Assembly (NCBI RefSeq): GCF_005981925.1
Contig: NZ_VBVX01000017.1
Location: forward strand, 1-41,427
DNA: 41,427 nt
Direction of reading: 5' to 3'
From: Streptomyces albidochromogenes
GTDB taxonomy: Bacteria > Actinomycetota > Actinomycetes > Streptomycetales > Streptomycetaceae
Below are positions 17,064 through 25,239 of this stretch, piece by piece. Numbering within the stretch: position 1 is the first letter of the stretch; each line of letters begins with the position of its first letter. Under the pieces are notes generated by a model, which made no database searches, had not been told where the DNA came from, and saw only the letters and a program-made list of their open reading frames with translations. The position numbers and the translations under genes were made by a program.

Positions 17064-17840
17064 CTACCGCGTACGGACCCAGTAGCGCTCCCCTGCCCTC
17101 AGCAGGTTCTCCAGCGTTTCGGGGTTGGCCCGGGCCAGGTCGCCGAGTGCGGCGTTCTCCTCGGCGTGCGACGCGAGCCACGTGCGGAAGCCGGTCACAG
17201 CCGCGATGGCCTCGGGGGTGGGGCCGCTCGCGGAGGCGAGTTGTTCCGGGGTGAGGAGAGGCAGTCCCGACCGGAGCCGTATCGCGCCCGGTACATCGAG
17301 ACTGCGATACCGGCTGGCCACCGTGTTCTCCTGGATCTCCAGGGTCCCCGTCACCGTGCACTCCCCGGACCGCAGGGCGGCCAAACGGGCGACACGGACG
17401 ACGGCGAGAACTCCGTTGAGGTCGAAGTCGACTGTGACCGCCAGGTCGATCGTCCCCGCCTTGACGCCATCGATGATCAAGTCGACGCAAGGACGGTGGG
17501 TCGACGTGATGTGATGGCTCGTCAGAGCGACGAGCTCCTCGCTGTCGGGGACGCGGTGGGTACGGCGAGCGGCTGCCGTGAGAGCCGAGTGCTTGCGCCA
17601 GCCCGCGCCCAGCAGGTCGAGCAGATCCATGGCGAGGAACCCGTTGACGACGGTCGCGATCTCACGCTCGACAGCGCGGCCTGCCGCACCGGGCACACGT
17701 CGCGTACCGTCCGACAGCGTCTCGGCGACCTCGCGCTCGTGCAGATGACCGGCGAGGGCGTCGACGGTACTCCCGCCCTCTTCTCCGAACAGGAGGGCCC
17801 GTACGGTCATGGGTTCCGGGGGACTCGTCACGGTCGTCAT
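17064..17840 (-). CDS. Unknown cytosolic protein coupled to a Cys/Pro-rich membrane protein
   Basis: 258 residues, no family recognised. It has no signal peptide or membrane span. The middle (DLIIDGVKAGTIDLAVTVDFDLNGVLAVVRVARLAALRSGECTVTGTLEIQ) reads as an alternating beta sheet, flanked by helical N- and C-terminal parts. The C-terminal LTPEQLASASGPTPEAIAAVTGFRTWLASHAEEN looks helical. Its ATG overlaps the stop of the upstream membrane-protein gene in an ATGA arrangement, so the two are almost certainly made together. The natural inference is a cytosolic partner that binds the membrane protein's C-terminal tail, or acts with it at the inner face of the membrane. Confidence 0.8.
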   Translation of the reverse strand: MTTVTSPPEPMTVRALLFGEEGGSTVDALAGHLHEREVAETLSDGTRRVPGAAGRAVEREIATVVNGFLAMDLLDLLGAGWRKHSALTAAARRTHRVPDSEELVALTSHHITSTHRPCVDLIIDGVKAGTIDLAVTVDFDLNGVLAVVRVARLAALRSGECTVTGTLEIQENTVASRYRSLDVPGAIRLRSGLPLLTPEQLASASGPTPEAIAAVTGFRTWLASHAEENAALGDLARANPETLENLLRAGERYWVRTR

Positions 17841-18595
17841 TGATCGTCCTCCTCCTGGATGATCTGCTCGCCGGGGTCGCGGCGAGGCTCCAGCCGCACC
17901 GTGCGGTCCGACCCATCCGGGCCGCGGATCTGGCGCACGCTGTCCAGGCCGGGGCCGCTGCGCAGTACGGCGTGCACATGACGGTGTACCCAGCGGGGAC
18001 CACGGTGACGGACGCCGACCACGGCGGCCGTGGTGACCATCGCGGTGCCCAGCAGTACGAGCACGATCGGCAAGGCCCCGGACTCCTCGTCACCGTCCGG
18101 CGCCCGGTCCTCGGTGCCGGGGACGTCCGTGTCGGGGGCGTCGGTGTCGGATCCATCGGTGCCCGGAGGCTCGACCCCGGGTGGCACGGCCGGAGAGCCG
18201 GGTGGTGGGGGAGGCACTTCAGGCGGTACCGGTGGAGGCACTTCCGGACGTTCTCCCGGCGGGACCTCGGGAGGTACTCCTGGAGGAACTTCCGGAGGTT
18301 GTTCGGGCGGCGGAGGCTGTTCCGGAGGAGGAGGCTGCTCAGGGGGAGGAGGCTGAGGGGGATCGACGTCTCCCTCCCCTTCGCCCGAACACTCAGGGCA
18401 CGAGGGGCAAACGTCGCAGTAGTCGCGATCAGGGGTAAGTTGCCCGGCAGTCCATGCGCCCGCGATGTCCACCCTCTGTACGGGTACCGTCCCGCACCTG
18501 CCCGTGGCCTGCGCCCCTGCCGCAGCGAGCGAGACGACAGTGACGAGGAGCGCCACGACCAGGAGGCGTACGGCTTGCCGACCTGGCACCGACAT
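17837..18595 (-). CDS. Single-pass membrane protein with Cys cluster, Pro-rich stalk and cytosolic tail
   Basis: 252 residues. A signal peptide comes first (residues 1-31, hydrophobic LLVVALLVTVVSLAAAGAQA). A short exported head contains a CDVCPSCPEC cluster. A ~110-residue stalk follows, dominated by PPPPEQ and PPEVPPG repeats, then an acidic Asp/Thr segment, one transmembrane helix (ALPIVLVLLGTAMVTTAAVVGV) and a ~60-residue cytosolic tail rich in Arg/His, then Asp/Glu (ending IIQEEDDQ). There is no LPXTG. The ATG at 18595 follows GAGGGA by six bases; a TTG two codons upstream is weaker. The four-Cys head could bind metal or form disulfides. It heads a two-gene operon with the coupled cytosolic unknown, an organisation suggestive of a surface sensor or anchor. 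Confidence 0.85.
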   Translation of the reverse strand: MSVPGRQAVRLLVVALLVTVVSLAAAGAQATGRCGTVPVQRVDIAGAWTAGQLTPDRDYCDVCPSCPECSGEGEGDVDPPQPPPPEQPPPPEQPPPPEQPPEVPPGVPPEVPPGERPEVPPPVPPEVPPPPPGSPAVPPGVEPPGTDGSDTDAPDTDVPGTEDRAPDGDEESGALPIVLVLLGTAMVTTAAVVGVRHRGPRWVHRHVHAVLRSGPGLDSVRQIRGPDGSDRTVRLEPRRDPGEQIIQEEDDQ

Positions 18596-18888
18596 GGTCA
18601 ATCCCTCGTCAACGACACTTGCCTTTCACGGCTGAAGAGCCACGCGACGTGCTCGCTGGGCGCCTTCCGCGCGGCTGAACGAACCTGGTGATGGCGCAAC
18701 CGCCCCCGTCAGGGCCACACAGTTCCAGTGTGCGCCGACCGGACGCGGGCCGCACGCGGGGCCGAACAGACCGCCGTCACCGCAGGCTGACGCCGTCGTG
18801 GTCTGCCAGGAACCGCAGGCCCTCGTACTGCCTGACGGCCAGGCCGATGGGCGGCGGCACCGCAGGCGATCGCCGGTAGGCTACGGCG

Positions 18889-19422
18889 GTGCGCACGGTC
18901 GAGCTCCTGTTGGATGACACGGCACAGCTCGCGGTCCGGGAGGCATGGCGGCGGCTGGCGGACGCGGGGCTGCCCAGTCAGGCGCGCCACCGCTCACCCA
19001 CCAACAGCCCGCATCTCACCCTGGCCGCCTGCCCGGAGCTGACCGCCCCGATTCGCTGGGAGCTCGCCGAGGTGGCTGCCGCCCTGCCGCTGCCGGTGCG
19101 CTTCACCGGCGTCGTCCGTTTCGAGCGGCCCACCTCGGTGCTGGCCTGGGCGCTGGACTGCGACCTCGCGCTGGCCGGCTTGCACCGCCGGGTGTGGGAG
19201 GCGGTGGCCTCGGACAGCCCGCCCGAGACCCTCAACCCCTTCCACGAACCTGGGCGCTGGAGCCCGCACATCACTCTCGGCCGGACCCGGAGGGCCGGTG
19301 CCTTCGCCGGCCGGCGGATCCCCGAACTGCTGCCGGCGCCGCCGCTGTCGGCCCGGCTCACCACCCTGCGCAGCTACGACACCCAGACCGGTGCCGTGGA
19401 GGTGCTGGAGCCCCGCACCTGA
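18889..19422 (+). CDS. 2H phosphoesterase (LigT/2'-5' RNA ligase-like)
   Basis: 177 residues. Two catalytic H-x-T/S motifs are present in the right places: PHLTLAA near residue 42 and PHITLGR near residue 125. This marks the 2H phosphoesterase superfamily (LigT, CPDase, 2'-5' RNA ligase). The length matches the minimal single-domain enzymes. Its physiological substrate could be a cyclic phosphodiester or 2'-5'-linked RNA; no neighbouring RNA-repair genes help decide. Translation starts at GTG 18889, with only a weak upstream purine stretch. A clean 11-bp hairpin terminator follows about 50 bases after the stop. Confidence 0.9.
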   Translation: MRTVELLLDDTAQLAVREAWRRLADAGLPSQARHRSPTNSPHLTLAACPELTAPIRWELAEVAAALPLPVRFTGVVRFERPTSVLAWALDCDLALAGLHRRVWEAVASDSPPETLNPFHEPGRWSPHITLGRTRRAGAFAGRRIPELLPAPPLSARLTTLRSYDTQTGAVEVLEPRT

Positions 19423-19470
19423 TCGCCGTCGGGTTGTCGGGGCTGGAGAACTCACGGGATGTCGCGCCGA

Positions 19471-19499
19471 GGCACACCTCGGGCCTGGCGAGGTGTGCC
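19471..19499 (+). terminator. Hairpin terminator after the 2H phosphoesterase
   Basis: Perfect 11-bp arms (ggcacacctcg / cgaggtgtgcc) with a 7-base loop. Confidence 0.75.
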
Positions 19500-19700
19500 G
19501 TGTCCTGAGCGGCCGTACCACGGTCGCCGAGGTCGCCGACGCGCATGTGGCCGCGCTCGACGCGCAGATCCGCTCCCGCAAGGCGAGCCGGGCGGTCCTG
19601 TCCACCGTGGCGAAACGGGGGTTCGACCGTTGAGAAGACAACGCTGATGAACCGGTTGGCGCGGCTTTCCGCCGCGGAGCGACGGTCTGCCCCGGCTCCG
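19490..19700 (+). pseudogene. Remnant of a MerR-family regulator (C-terminal part, frameshifted)
   Basis: Reading frame 2 gives CRVLSGRTTVAEVADAHVAALDAQI, then RAVLSTVAKRG and a stop. The frame after a single shift continues with TTLMNRLARLSAAERRS. Together these reproduce the effector-side coiled-coil of streptomycete MerR regulators (xxVLxGRT...LDAQIxxLRxxRAVLxxVxxRG...LMxxLARLSxxERR). The DNA-binding N-terminus is absent and the C-terminus is lost. From 19700 to 19978 more coding-like fragments occur in different frames (for example LHPFTTERINELGRTPAWARYALG), but none is complete. This looks like a decayed region between the phosphoesterase and the exporter. Confidence 0.5.
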
Positions 19701-19978
19701 GTCCAGGTCCGGTCTGCGGCGACCGCGCACAGCGACTGCCACTCCGTCAGCGGGACCCGCCGGCACCAGGTGCTACCCGGCCCGCACCGCCGGCAGGTGA
19801 ACCGCGGGCAAGGGCTGCATCCCTTCACCACGGAACGGATCAACGAGCTCGGCCGCACACCCGCATGGGCGCGGTACGCCCTCGGTCGCACAGGTGGTGG
19901 ACCGCCCGGTCCTCGTCGCGCGGCCCGACGTCTCGGCCACGGTGGTTCGTCTCCGGTGGCCCGGGTCACGGCCCGCGT

Positions 19979-21415
19979 TCATCCGTCCCGTTGTCGTCGT
20001 TCCGTACTGATCGCGCTGCACCGCTCGGGGGGCCGGGCGAGTCGGGGCAGTCGTACAGCAAGAGGAGCGCCGAGCGCGGCTGCACCGGCCAGGACCAGCA
20101 GCGCGGGGCCCGTGCCGAGGGGCATCAGCGTCGTCGCGGCTGCCACCCCCAGGGCCGGGCCGATGTTCATCGCGGTCTGCTGGAGCCCGCCCGCCACCCC
20201 GGCCGACTCCGGCGGCACCTGCCGTACGACGACTGCGGTCGCGGTGACCATCAGCGCGCCGAAACCGGCTCCCAGCAGCAGGAACCCACCGCCGATCAGC
20301 ACCGTCGACGACCCGGGGCCGATCCGGGACAGCACCAGGACCCCGGTGGTGAGCAGTACCGTCCCCGCGAGGGCGGTGGGGCGGGCGCCCCATCGGCGCA
20401 GCAGTACGGCCGACAGCGGGGCACCGAGCACCATCATCACGCCGCCGGGCAGCGCGACGACACTGGTCCGCAGCGGGTCCATGCCGAGGACGTCCTGCAG
20501 GACGAAGCTGCACACGAACAGCGCGCCGAGCATCGCCGCCGACGCGGCCACCAGTATCCCGAGCCCCGCACTCACGGTCGCCGAACCGAGCAAGGCCGGC
20601 GGCAACAATGGGTCGGGGGTACGCCGTTCATGGCGGACGAGGGCGGCGGCCGTGACGGCCGCGATCAGCAGGCCGACTGCCCCGGTCACCGTCCAGCCGT
20701 CCGACGGCACCCCGACCAGCGTGTGCACGAAAGCCGCCAGGGTGACGGCGAGCAGCGCGGCGCCGGGCAGATCGAGCCGGGGCGCGGGCCCCCGCCTCGT
20801 CCGCTCCGTCTCCGGGGGACGCACCGCCAGCGCCAGGAGACCCATCACCAGCGCCGGCGGGACGTTGAGGAAGAACACCGCCCGCCAGCCCAACTGGGCG
20901 ACGAGCACACCGCCGACCAGCGGACCGGCCGCGGCGGCGACGCCGATGGCGCTGGTCCGCAGCGCTATGGGCATCCCCAGCCGGTCGGGCGGGAACGCGG
21001 CCCGCAGCATCCCCATCGTGGCGGGCTGCAACAGCGCGCCGAAGACGCCCTGGACGACCCGCAGCCCGATCACCCAGCCCACTTCGGGTGCGAACCCGAT
21101 CCCCGCCGAGGCCGCACCGAACCCCAGCAGCCCCCAGGCGAACACTCGTCGATGACCGAACCGGTCGCCGATCCGCCCCGCGAACACCAACAGCCCCGCC
21201 ACCGCGACGAGATAGCCGGTACTGGTCCACTGGACCTCGGTGAGGGAAGCGTCGAGATCACGCCGCAGGGTGGGCTGGGCGATCATCAGTACCGTCCCGT
21301 CTAGGGCGACGATCACGGCACCGAGCACACTGTTGGCGAGCGTGAGACGGCGGTGCCGCGCGGGCATCGGCCTGCCCCGGTCGACACCGGCCTCCGCCGT
21401 GGACGCCGTCCTCAC
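19979..21415 (-). CDS. MFS drug exporter, DHA2 (EmrB/QacA) type
   Basis: About 478 residues with 13-14 hydrophobic spans, as in 14-helix DHA2 drug:proton antiporters. Helix 1 has LANSVLGAVIVALDGTVLMIAQPTL with the acidic motif D1. The loop between helices 2 and 3 is GRIGDRFGHRRVF (motif A). Helix 5 carries AAGPLVGGVL (antiporter motif C), and WRAVFFLNVPPALV follows. The frame is open far upstream, but that part is antisense to other genes. GTG 21415 overlaps the tetR stop (GTGA), implying coupling; ATG 21367 is the alternative start and gives 462 residues. It is controlled with the upstream TetR regulator and probably exports a toxic or self-made hydrophobic compound. Confidence 0.92.
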   Translation of the reverse strand: MRTASTAEAGVDRGRPMPARHRRLTLANSVLGAVIVALDGTVLMIAQPTLRRDLDASLTEVQWTSTGYLVAVAGLLVFAGRIGDRFGHRRVFAWGLLGFGAASAGIGFAPEVGWVIGLRVVQGVFGALLQPATMGMLRAAFPPDRLGMPIALRTSAIGVAAAAGPLVGGVLVAQLGWRAVFFLNVPPALVMGLLALAVRPPETERTRRGPAPRLDLPGAALLAVTLAAFVHTLVGVPSDGWTVTGAVGLLIAAVTAAALVRHERRTPDPLLPPALLGSATVSAGLGILVAASAAMLGALFVCSFVLQDVLGMDPLRTSVVALPGGVMMVLGAPLSAVLLRRWGARPTALAGTVLLTTGVLVLSRIGPGSSTVLIGGGFLLLGAGFGALMVTATAVVVRQVPPESAGVAGGLQQTAMNIGPALGVAAATTLMPLGTGPALLVLAGAAALGAPLAVRLPRLARPPERCSAISTERRQRDG

Positions 21416-21987
21416 CACTCCCTGCCCAGATGTGCCTCCAGTACGGCGTCGAGCAAGGGGACGACACTGTCGGCGCCCGTGGTGAGTTGGAGGCTGCCCC
21501 ACGTCCACAGCTGCGCGATGCCGTACAGGTTCGCCAGCAAGGCGCCCGCGACGAGCCGGGCGTCGGCGTCGGGACGGGTCCGTCCGACGAGATCCACCAG
21601 CAGGGAGAAGACCGGCAGACTGGCATCGCGCAAGCCCAGTCGGTCGCTTCGCAGCAGATCGTGACGGAACATCAACTCGTGCATGCCCCGGTGGGTGAGC
21701 GCGAAGTCGAGATACACGCGCCCCAGCGTCGCGATCTGTTCGCGCGGGCTCGCCGTACCGTCCCCGAGCGCCGCTGCCCCCCGACCCGCCAACTCCTCGA
21801 ACCCCCGGCGCGCGATGGCCGACAACAGCTCCAGGTGCGTCGGGAAGTAGCGGCGCGGCGCCCCGTGCGACACACCCGCCCGCCGAGCGATCTCCCGCAG
21901 GGAGAGCGCCTGCACGCCCTCCGTCGCCACCAACTCGACCCCGACATCGACCAGCCGAGACCGCAGCCCCGTGTTCGGCTCGTTCAT
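21412..21987 (-). CDS. TetR-family transcriptional repressor of the exporter
   Basis: 191 residues. The N-terminal helix-turn-helix is canonical (LVDVGVELVATEGVQALSLREIARRAGVSHGAPRRYFPTHLELLSAIA). The remainder is a helical ligand-binding and dimerisation domain of the TetR_C_33-like kind (MHELMFRHDLLRSD, LLANLYGIAQLWTWG). The stop codon overlaps the exporter start, so the pair forms an operon. ATG 21987 coincides with the predicted transcription start, giving a leaderless message; a GTG two codons upstream is unlikely. It should bind the twin palindromes at 21987-22022 and be released by an exported drug. Confidence 0.93.
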   Translation of the reverse strand: MNEPNTGLRSRLVDVGVELVATEGVQALSLREIARRAGVSHGAPRRYFPTHLELLSAIARRGFEELAGRGAAALGDGTASPREQIATLGRVYLDFALTHRGMHELMFRHDLLRSDRLGLRDASLPVFSLLVDLVGRTRPDADARLVAGALLANLYGIAQLWTWGSLQLTTGADSVVPLLDAVLEAHLGREW

Positions 21988-22022
21988 GGACACTGTCTAC
22001 CAGGACGGGTAGACAGTGTCTA
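21987..22022 (-). promoter_or_regulatory. tetR-exporter promoter with overlapping twin palindromes
   Basis: The perfect palindrome TAGACA-g-TGTCTA lies at 22010-22022, and a near copy (TGGACA-c-TGTCTA) at 21987-21999, 23 bases centre to centre. Together they also form a 13-bp inverted repeat with a 6-base spacer (21989-22001 / 22008-22020). Read on the minus strand, TAGACA at 22022-22017 can serve as -35 and TAGACA at 21999-21994 as -10, with 17 bases between. Initiation would then fall at the A of the tetR ATG. A bound TetR would cover both promoter boxes. Confidence 0.8.
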
Positions 22023-22215
22023 CTCGCCGTGGTCGGCCGCCTTCTCCCGGACGCAGAGCTCCCCGTGGTCCGAGTCAATGACGTAGCGCCCCTGGCCGTC
22101 GTAGCGGCAGAGGGCGCGCAGGGCGCCGGAACGGCCCCACGGAAGACGGATCCCTGCTCGAAGTAACGGACCAGGGCGATCCGGCCGACCCGACCGGGGC
22201 GCAATATGCCTCCTC
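22020..22215 (-). pseudogene. Possible remnant of a short unknown gene
   Basis: Two minus-strand frames join into one plausible protein if a single shift is allowed: RIALVRYFEQGSVFRGAVPA, then ALCRYDGQGRYVIDSDHGEL ending KAADHGE and a TAG. No intact start with a ribosome-binding site is visible, and the family is not recognised. Its stop codon overlaps the tetR operator. Confidence 0.3.
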
Positions 22216-22248
22216 GCTGTTGCGGCACAAGCCCCAGCGTGAGTTCCT

Positions 22249-23832
22249 CTACTCCGGCGGCCCTGCCGGTCGGCCGTCCGTCTGCAGCAGTCGGCGGATC
22301 GTGTCCGAGTCCAGCGCCGCGTTCGCAGCCGCGTCGTGGGCCAACTCCTCGTCGTCGAGGAGTACGGCCAGCCTGGACCGCGGAAGATTCGGGTGGCGCG
22401 TCGCCGCAGCCCGCACGCCATGGTCCGGGTCGTGGGTGAGCCGCTCCACGGCTGCCGGCTCGGTTTCGGGGCCGCGTGCGGCCAGGGCCCGGACCTGGGG
22501 GTCCTCGTGGCCGGCGAAGGCGGCCAGCCCGTTGGCCGGGAAGTTCGGCCGGGTGGTGAGGTGGCCGCGCTCGGGTCCGGTGTACTCGAGGAAGCTGCGC
22601 AGCAGAAGTGGCGCGGGGGCGTCTGGATGGTTCTGGGCCAGCAGGACGCGTACGCCGAGGTCGTCGTCGGCGGCCAGGCGTGCGACGAGGTCCGGGGGCA
22701 GCAGATGGTCCACGGCTGCCTCCCGGCGCAGCAGTGGATGGCTGGAGAGCGCTTTTCGGCGGACGGCTTCGGGATCCCGGGGTACCTCGTACGCGGGGTG
22801 GAACCCGAAGTGGTGGTCCATGGGGACCTGGTAGTCGATCCGGGCCCGTTCCGCCTCGCTCAGTGCGGGGTGGACGGACACGGCCAGCCGGACGTCGGGA
22901 TGGGGGTCCGTCATGAGCGTGCGGCGCTCGGCCGGTCCCAGGTCCGCGCGGTACGCGACCTGCGTGCGCACGTCCGGGTCCGGATCGGCGACGAGTGCGC
23001 GGCGCTCGGCGTGTCCGAGGTCCGGGCGTTGCGCGATCCGGCCCCGTACCTCCGGATCCGGGTCGGCGGCCAGGAGGACCACCGTGTCGGCAGGGAGGGT
23101 GGGGTTGGCGGCGATCATCGTCCTGTCCTCTTTGCCGGTGGGGCTGGCGAGGACGCCTTCCACCACAGCTCCGCTGAGGGCGCGGTGGAGCAGCAGGTCG
23201 GTGCGGGCGTGGCACGGCCGGTCGGGGAGCGCATTCTCCACCCATGCCGGATCCTGAAGGCGCGCATGCTGCTGAGCCGTCTCCCGGACCTGGTCGTCGG
23301 GGTCTGTCAGGAGGGCGGCCCGTACGTCCGCGGACAGGGATGCCCAGTCGTTGACCCCCCAGCGGCGAACCTTCGCGATCGGATGGGTGGGCATGGATCG
23401 GCGCAGCCTGGTGGAGATCTGCTGGTAGAAGGGACCGTCCAGGAGTCCGTCGTCGTACGTGCTGATCATGTGGACGACGGCCTCGTCGGGAAGGGGCCTG
23501 GGCCGGGCGAGGCCGGCCACCCGCGGTCCCGCGGCCAGGTGGGCGCGGACGAACCACTCGGGGTCATCCACCAGTCGAACGCGCTGGGCCGGATCGACAT
23601 GGGGGTTGCGGGCGAAGAAGCTGCGGGTGTGGGTGTCGGGGTGCTCGATCACCGCGTCGACGACGGCGTCGGGCAGGATCCGGTCCCGGCACAGCACCAT
23701 CCGTGCGGCAAGCGGAGCGTCGGAGAGCAGCCGCAGGAGGACGCTCTCCGGCACGGACGGGTTGAGAGCCAGCCCGGCGAGCCGACGGGTGGGGAGATCG
23801 GCGTCCGCCCAGATCTGCTCAGGCGTAGGCAT
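22249..23832 (-). CDS. Leucine-rich-repeat-variant (LRV/HEAT-like) protein
   Basis: About 527 residues built almost entirely of ~24-residue helical repeats of the LRV kind. Examples are AQRPDLGHAERRALVADPDPDVRTQVAYRADLGPAERRTLMTDPHPDVRLAVSVHPALS and the LTHDPDHGVRAAATRHPNLPRSRLAVLLDDE series at the C-terminus. The pattern is A-x-x-P-x-L-P-x-x-x-L-x-x-L-x-x-D-x-D-x-x-V-R. There is no catalytic domain, signal peptide or membrane span, so it should be a curved solenoid scaffold in the cytosol. ATG 23832 follows GGGGG; ATG 23880 would add 16 residues. It stands between tetR and a decayed stretch, with no operon partner. Confidence 0.85.
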   Translation of the reverse strand: MPTPEQIWADADLPTRRLAGLALNPSVPESVLLRLLSDAPLAARMVLCRDRILPDAVVDAVIEHPDTHTRSFFARNPHVDPAQRVRLVDDPEWFVRAHLAAGPRVAGLARPRPLPDEAVVHMISTYDDGLLDGPFYQQISTRLRRSMPTHPIAKVRRWGVNDWASLSADVRAALLTDPDDQVRETAQQHARLQDPAWVENALPDRPCHARTDLLLHRALSGAVVEGVLASPTGKEDRTMIAANPTLPADTVVLLAADPDPEVRGRIAQRPDLGHAERRALVADPDPDVRTQVAYRADLGPAERRTLMTDPHPDVRLAVSVHPALSEAERARIDYQVPMDHHFGFHPAYEVPRDPEAVRRKALSSHPLLRREAAVDHLLPPDLVARLAADDDLGVRVLLAQNHPDAPAPLLLRSFLEYTGPERGHLTTRPNFPANGLAAFAGHEDPQVRALAARGPETEPAAVERLTHDPDHGVRAAATRHPNLPRSRLAVLLDDEELAHDAAANAALDSDTIRRLLQTDGRPAGPPE

Positions 23833-23880
23833 GCCTTGTACCCCCAGGGTGTCAATCGGCCTCGTGAAGGCGTGGTCCAT

Positions 23881-24228
23881 GACCTTATCCGGCGCCTGTC
23901 TCCTGGACCGATCAAGGTCAGCCGCTCACCGAAAGGCTCGCCTCCTGCGCGTCGATCAGTTCGTCCCAGTGTTCTCGCGTGGGTAGTGCTGTGCCCTGCG
24001 GGGGACTTCGACCACCAGGGCGAGTCCTCGGGCGGGTACGTGCTCGCCCCCGCCGCCGCCGACAGCCGGATCACCCCCGCGGACTTCGCTCGCGCTGCTG
24101 GACGAGGTCGAGGTCCCGACCCTGCACCGGACTCACGCAGGGGTGTCCGCAGGGAGCGGGGCCGGCGCATGAGTCTGTGCACCCAGAGGGCCCCGGCCTG
24201 TCCGCGCGGGCAGCCGGTCGGCGCGGTG
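23881..24228 (+). other. Intergenic region with a decayed coding fragment
   Basis: About 350 bases without an intact gene. On the plus strand, a reading with GYVLAPAAADSRITPADFA followed, after one frameshift, by LALLDEVEVPTLHRTHAGVSAG and a TGA at 24170-24172 looks like the tail of a small protein. No start or family is evident. Confidence 0.35.
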
Positions 24229-25215
24229 TCAGCTCGACTCGTCGTACACCACCGACCACGGGCGGGGCGGCCCGTCGGGCGGGCGCGGGCCGTCGTCGCG
24301 GCGCAGAGCGGCTGCCGTACGGTCGCGCGCGAGCACGCCGGCCGCGAGCTCTGCGAAACGAGGGGCGGCCGGGTGGGCGGACCGGCCGGCGGGCCAGGCC
24401 CCGGTGGTCCGCCGGGTGAGGGGGCGGCCGGCCAACGGCCGCCAGACGACGCGGGGCTCCTTGCGCGCCACCGCCCCCTGGTCGAAGGCGATGCCGTGGC
24501 CCGCGTGGACGAGGGCCAGCACGAACTCGGGGTTGGAGGCGTGCCGGAGGCGGCCGGGCACGAAGCCCTCGGCGCGGCAGGTGTCGAGGATCCGGTCGTA
24601 CCAGCCGGGGGCCTGGGCACGGGGGAAGAGCACCAGGTCGTGGCCGGACAGTTCGGCGAGCGCGACCTCGGGGAACCGCGCCAGCGGTGAGGTGCGGGGA
24701 AGAACGACGCCGAGCTCCACGCACACCTCCGGGCCGAGGCGGAGTTCGGTGGCGTCCACGGGCTGGTGGACGAGGCCGACGTCGAGCCCACCGGAGGCGA
24801 GCAACCGCACCTGTTCCTCAGTGGTGATCTCCTGGAGATCGACGGACAGACCAGGGGAGTGCTCCGCGCAGGCCGAGAGCAGCGCGGAGAGCATGGCGAC
24901 CGTGGTGTCGGGGGGCACGCCCGCGCGCAGGGTGCCCAGGCCGCCGTCCCCGGCGCGGCGGGCCAGCGTCCGTAACCGCTGCTCGCGGGCCAGGAGTTCG
25001 CGTGCCTCGTCCAGCAGCACCATGCCGGCGGCGGTCAGCCGGACCTGGCGGTGCGATCGGTCGAACAGTTCGGCACCGAGGTCCCTCTCCAGTCTGCGTA
25101 CCGCCTGGCTGAGGGGTGGCTGGGCCATGCCAAGCTGCTCGGCGGCCCGGCTGAAGTGCAGCTTGTCGGCGACGGCGACGAAGATACGCAGGTGGCGCAA
25201 GAGATCCACAGCCAT
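24229..25215 (-). CDS. LysR-family regulator divergent from the serine hydrolase
   Basis: 328 residues. The N-terminal winged helix-turn-helix is textbook (LRHLRIFVAVADKLHFSRAAEQLGMAQPPLSQAVRRLERDLGAELFDRSHRQVRLTAAG). The rest is a periplasmic-binding-protein-like effector domain (GTLRAGVPPDTTVAML, LDVGLVHQPVDATELR, LSGHDLVLFPRAQAPGWYD). The start is placed at ATG 25215, where the LysR fold begins; upstream open sequence belongs to the antisense of the next gene. Only 24 bases separate it from the divergent hydrolase start, so the shared control site must lie partly inside the coding ends. The layout is like ampR-ampC, and it is probably the hydrolase's regulator. Confidence 0.93.
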   Translation of the reverse strand: MAVDLLRHLRIFVAVADKLHFSRAAEQLGMAQPPLSQAVRRLERDLGAELFDRSHRQVRLTAAGMVLLDEARELLAREQRLRTLARRAGDGGLGTLRAGVPPDTTVAMLSALLSACAEHSPGLSVDLQEITTEEQVRLLASGGLDVGLVHQPVDATELRLGPEVCVELGVVLPRTSPLARFPEVALAELSGHDLVLFPRAQAPGWYDRILDTCRAEGFVPGRLRHASNPEFVLALVHAGHGIAFDQGAVARKEPRVVWRPLAGRPLTRRTTGAWPAGRSAHPAAPRFAELAAGVLARDRTAAALRRDDGPRPPDGPPRPWSVVYDESS

Positions 25216-25239
25216 GGACCTTACGTGAGGGGCGAACCG

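Noticed and set aside
18181..18360. DNA tandem repeat or minisatellite (cggaggtact/ggaggag units)
   Set aside because: It is explained by the PPPPEQ/PPEVPPG-coding stalk of the membrane protein.
19979..23557. One continuous minus-strand open frame of about 1190 codons
   Set aside because: Only the part after 21415 codes for the exporter. The upstream portion is a GC-rich shadow of the tetR and LRV genes, with Arg/Pro/Gly composition and no motifs.
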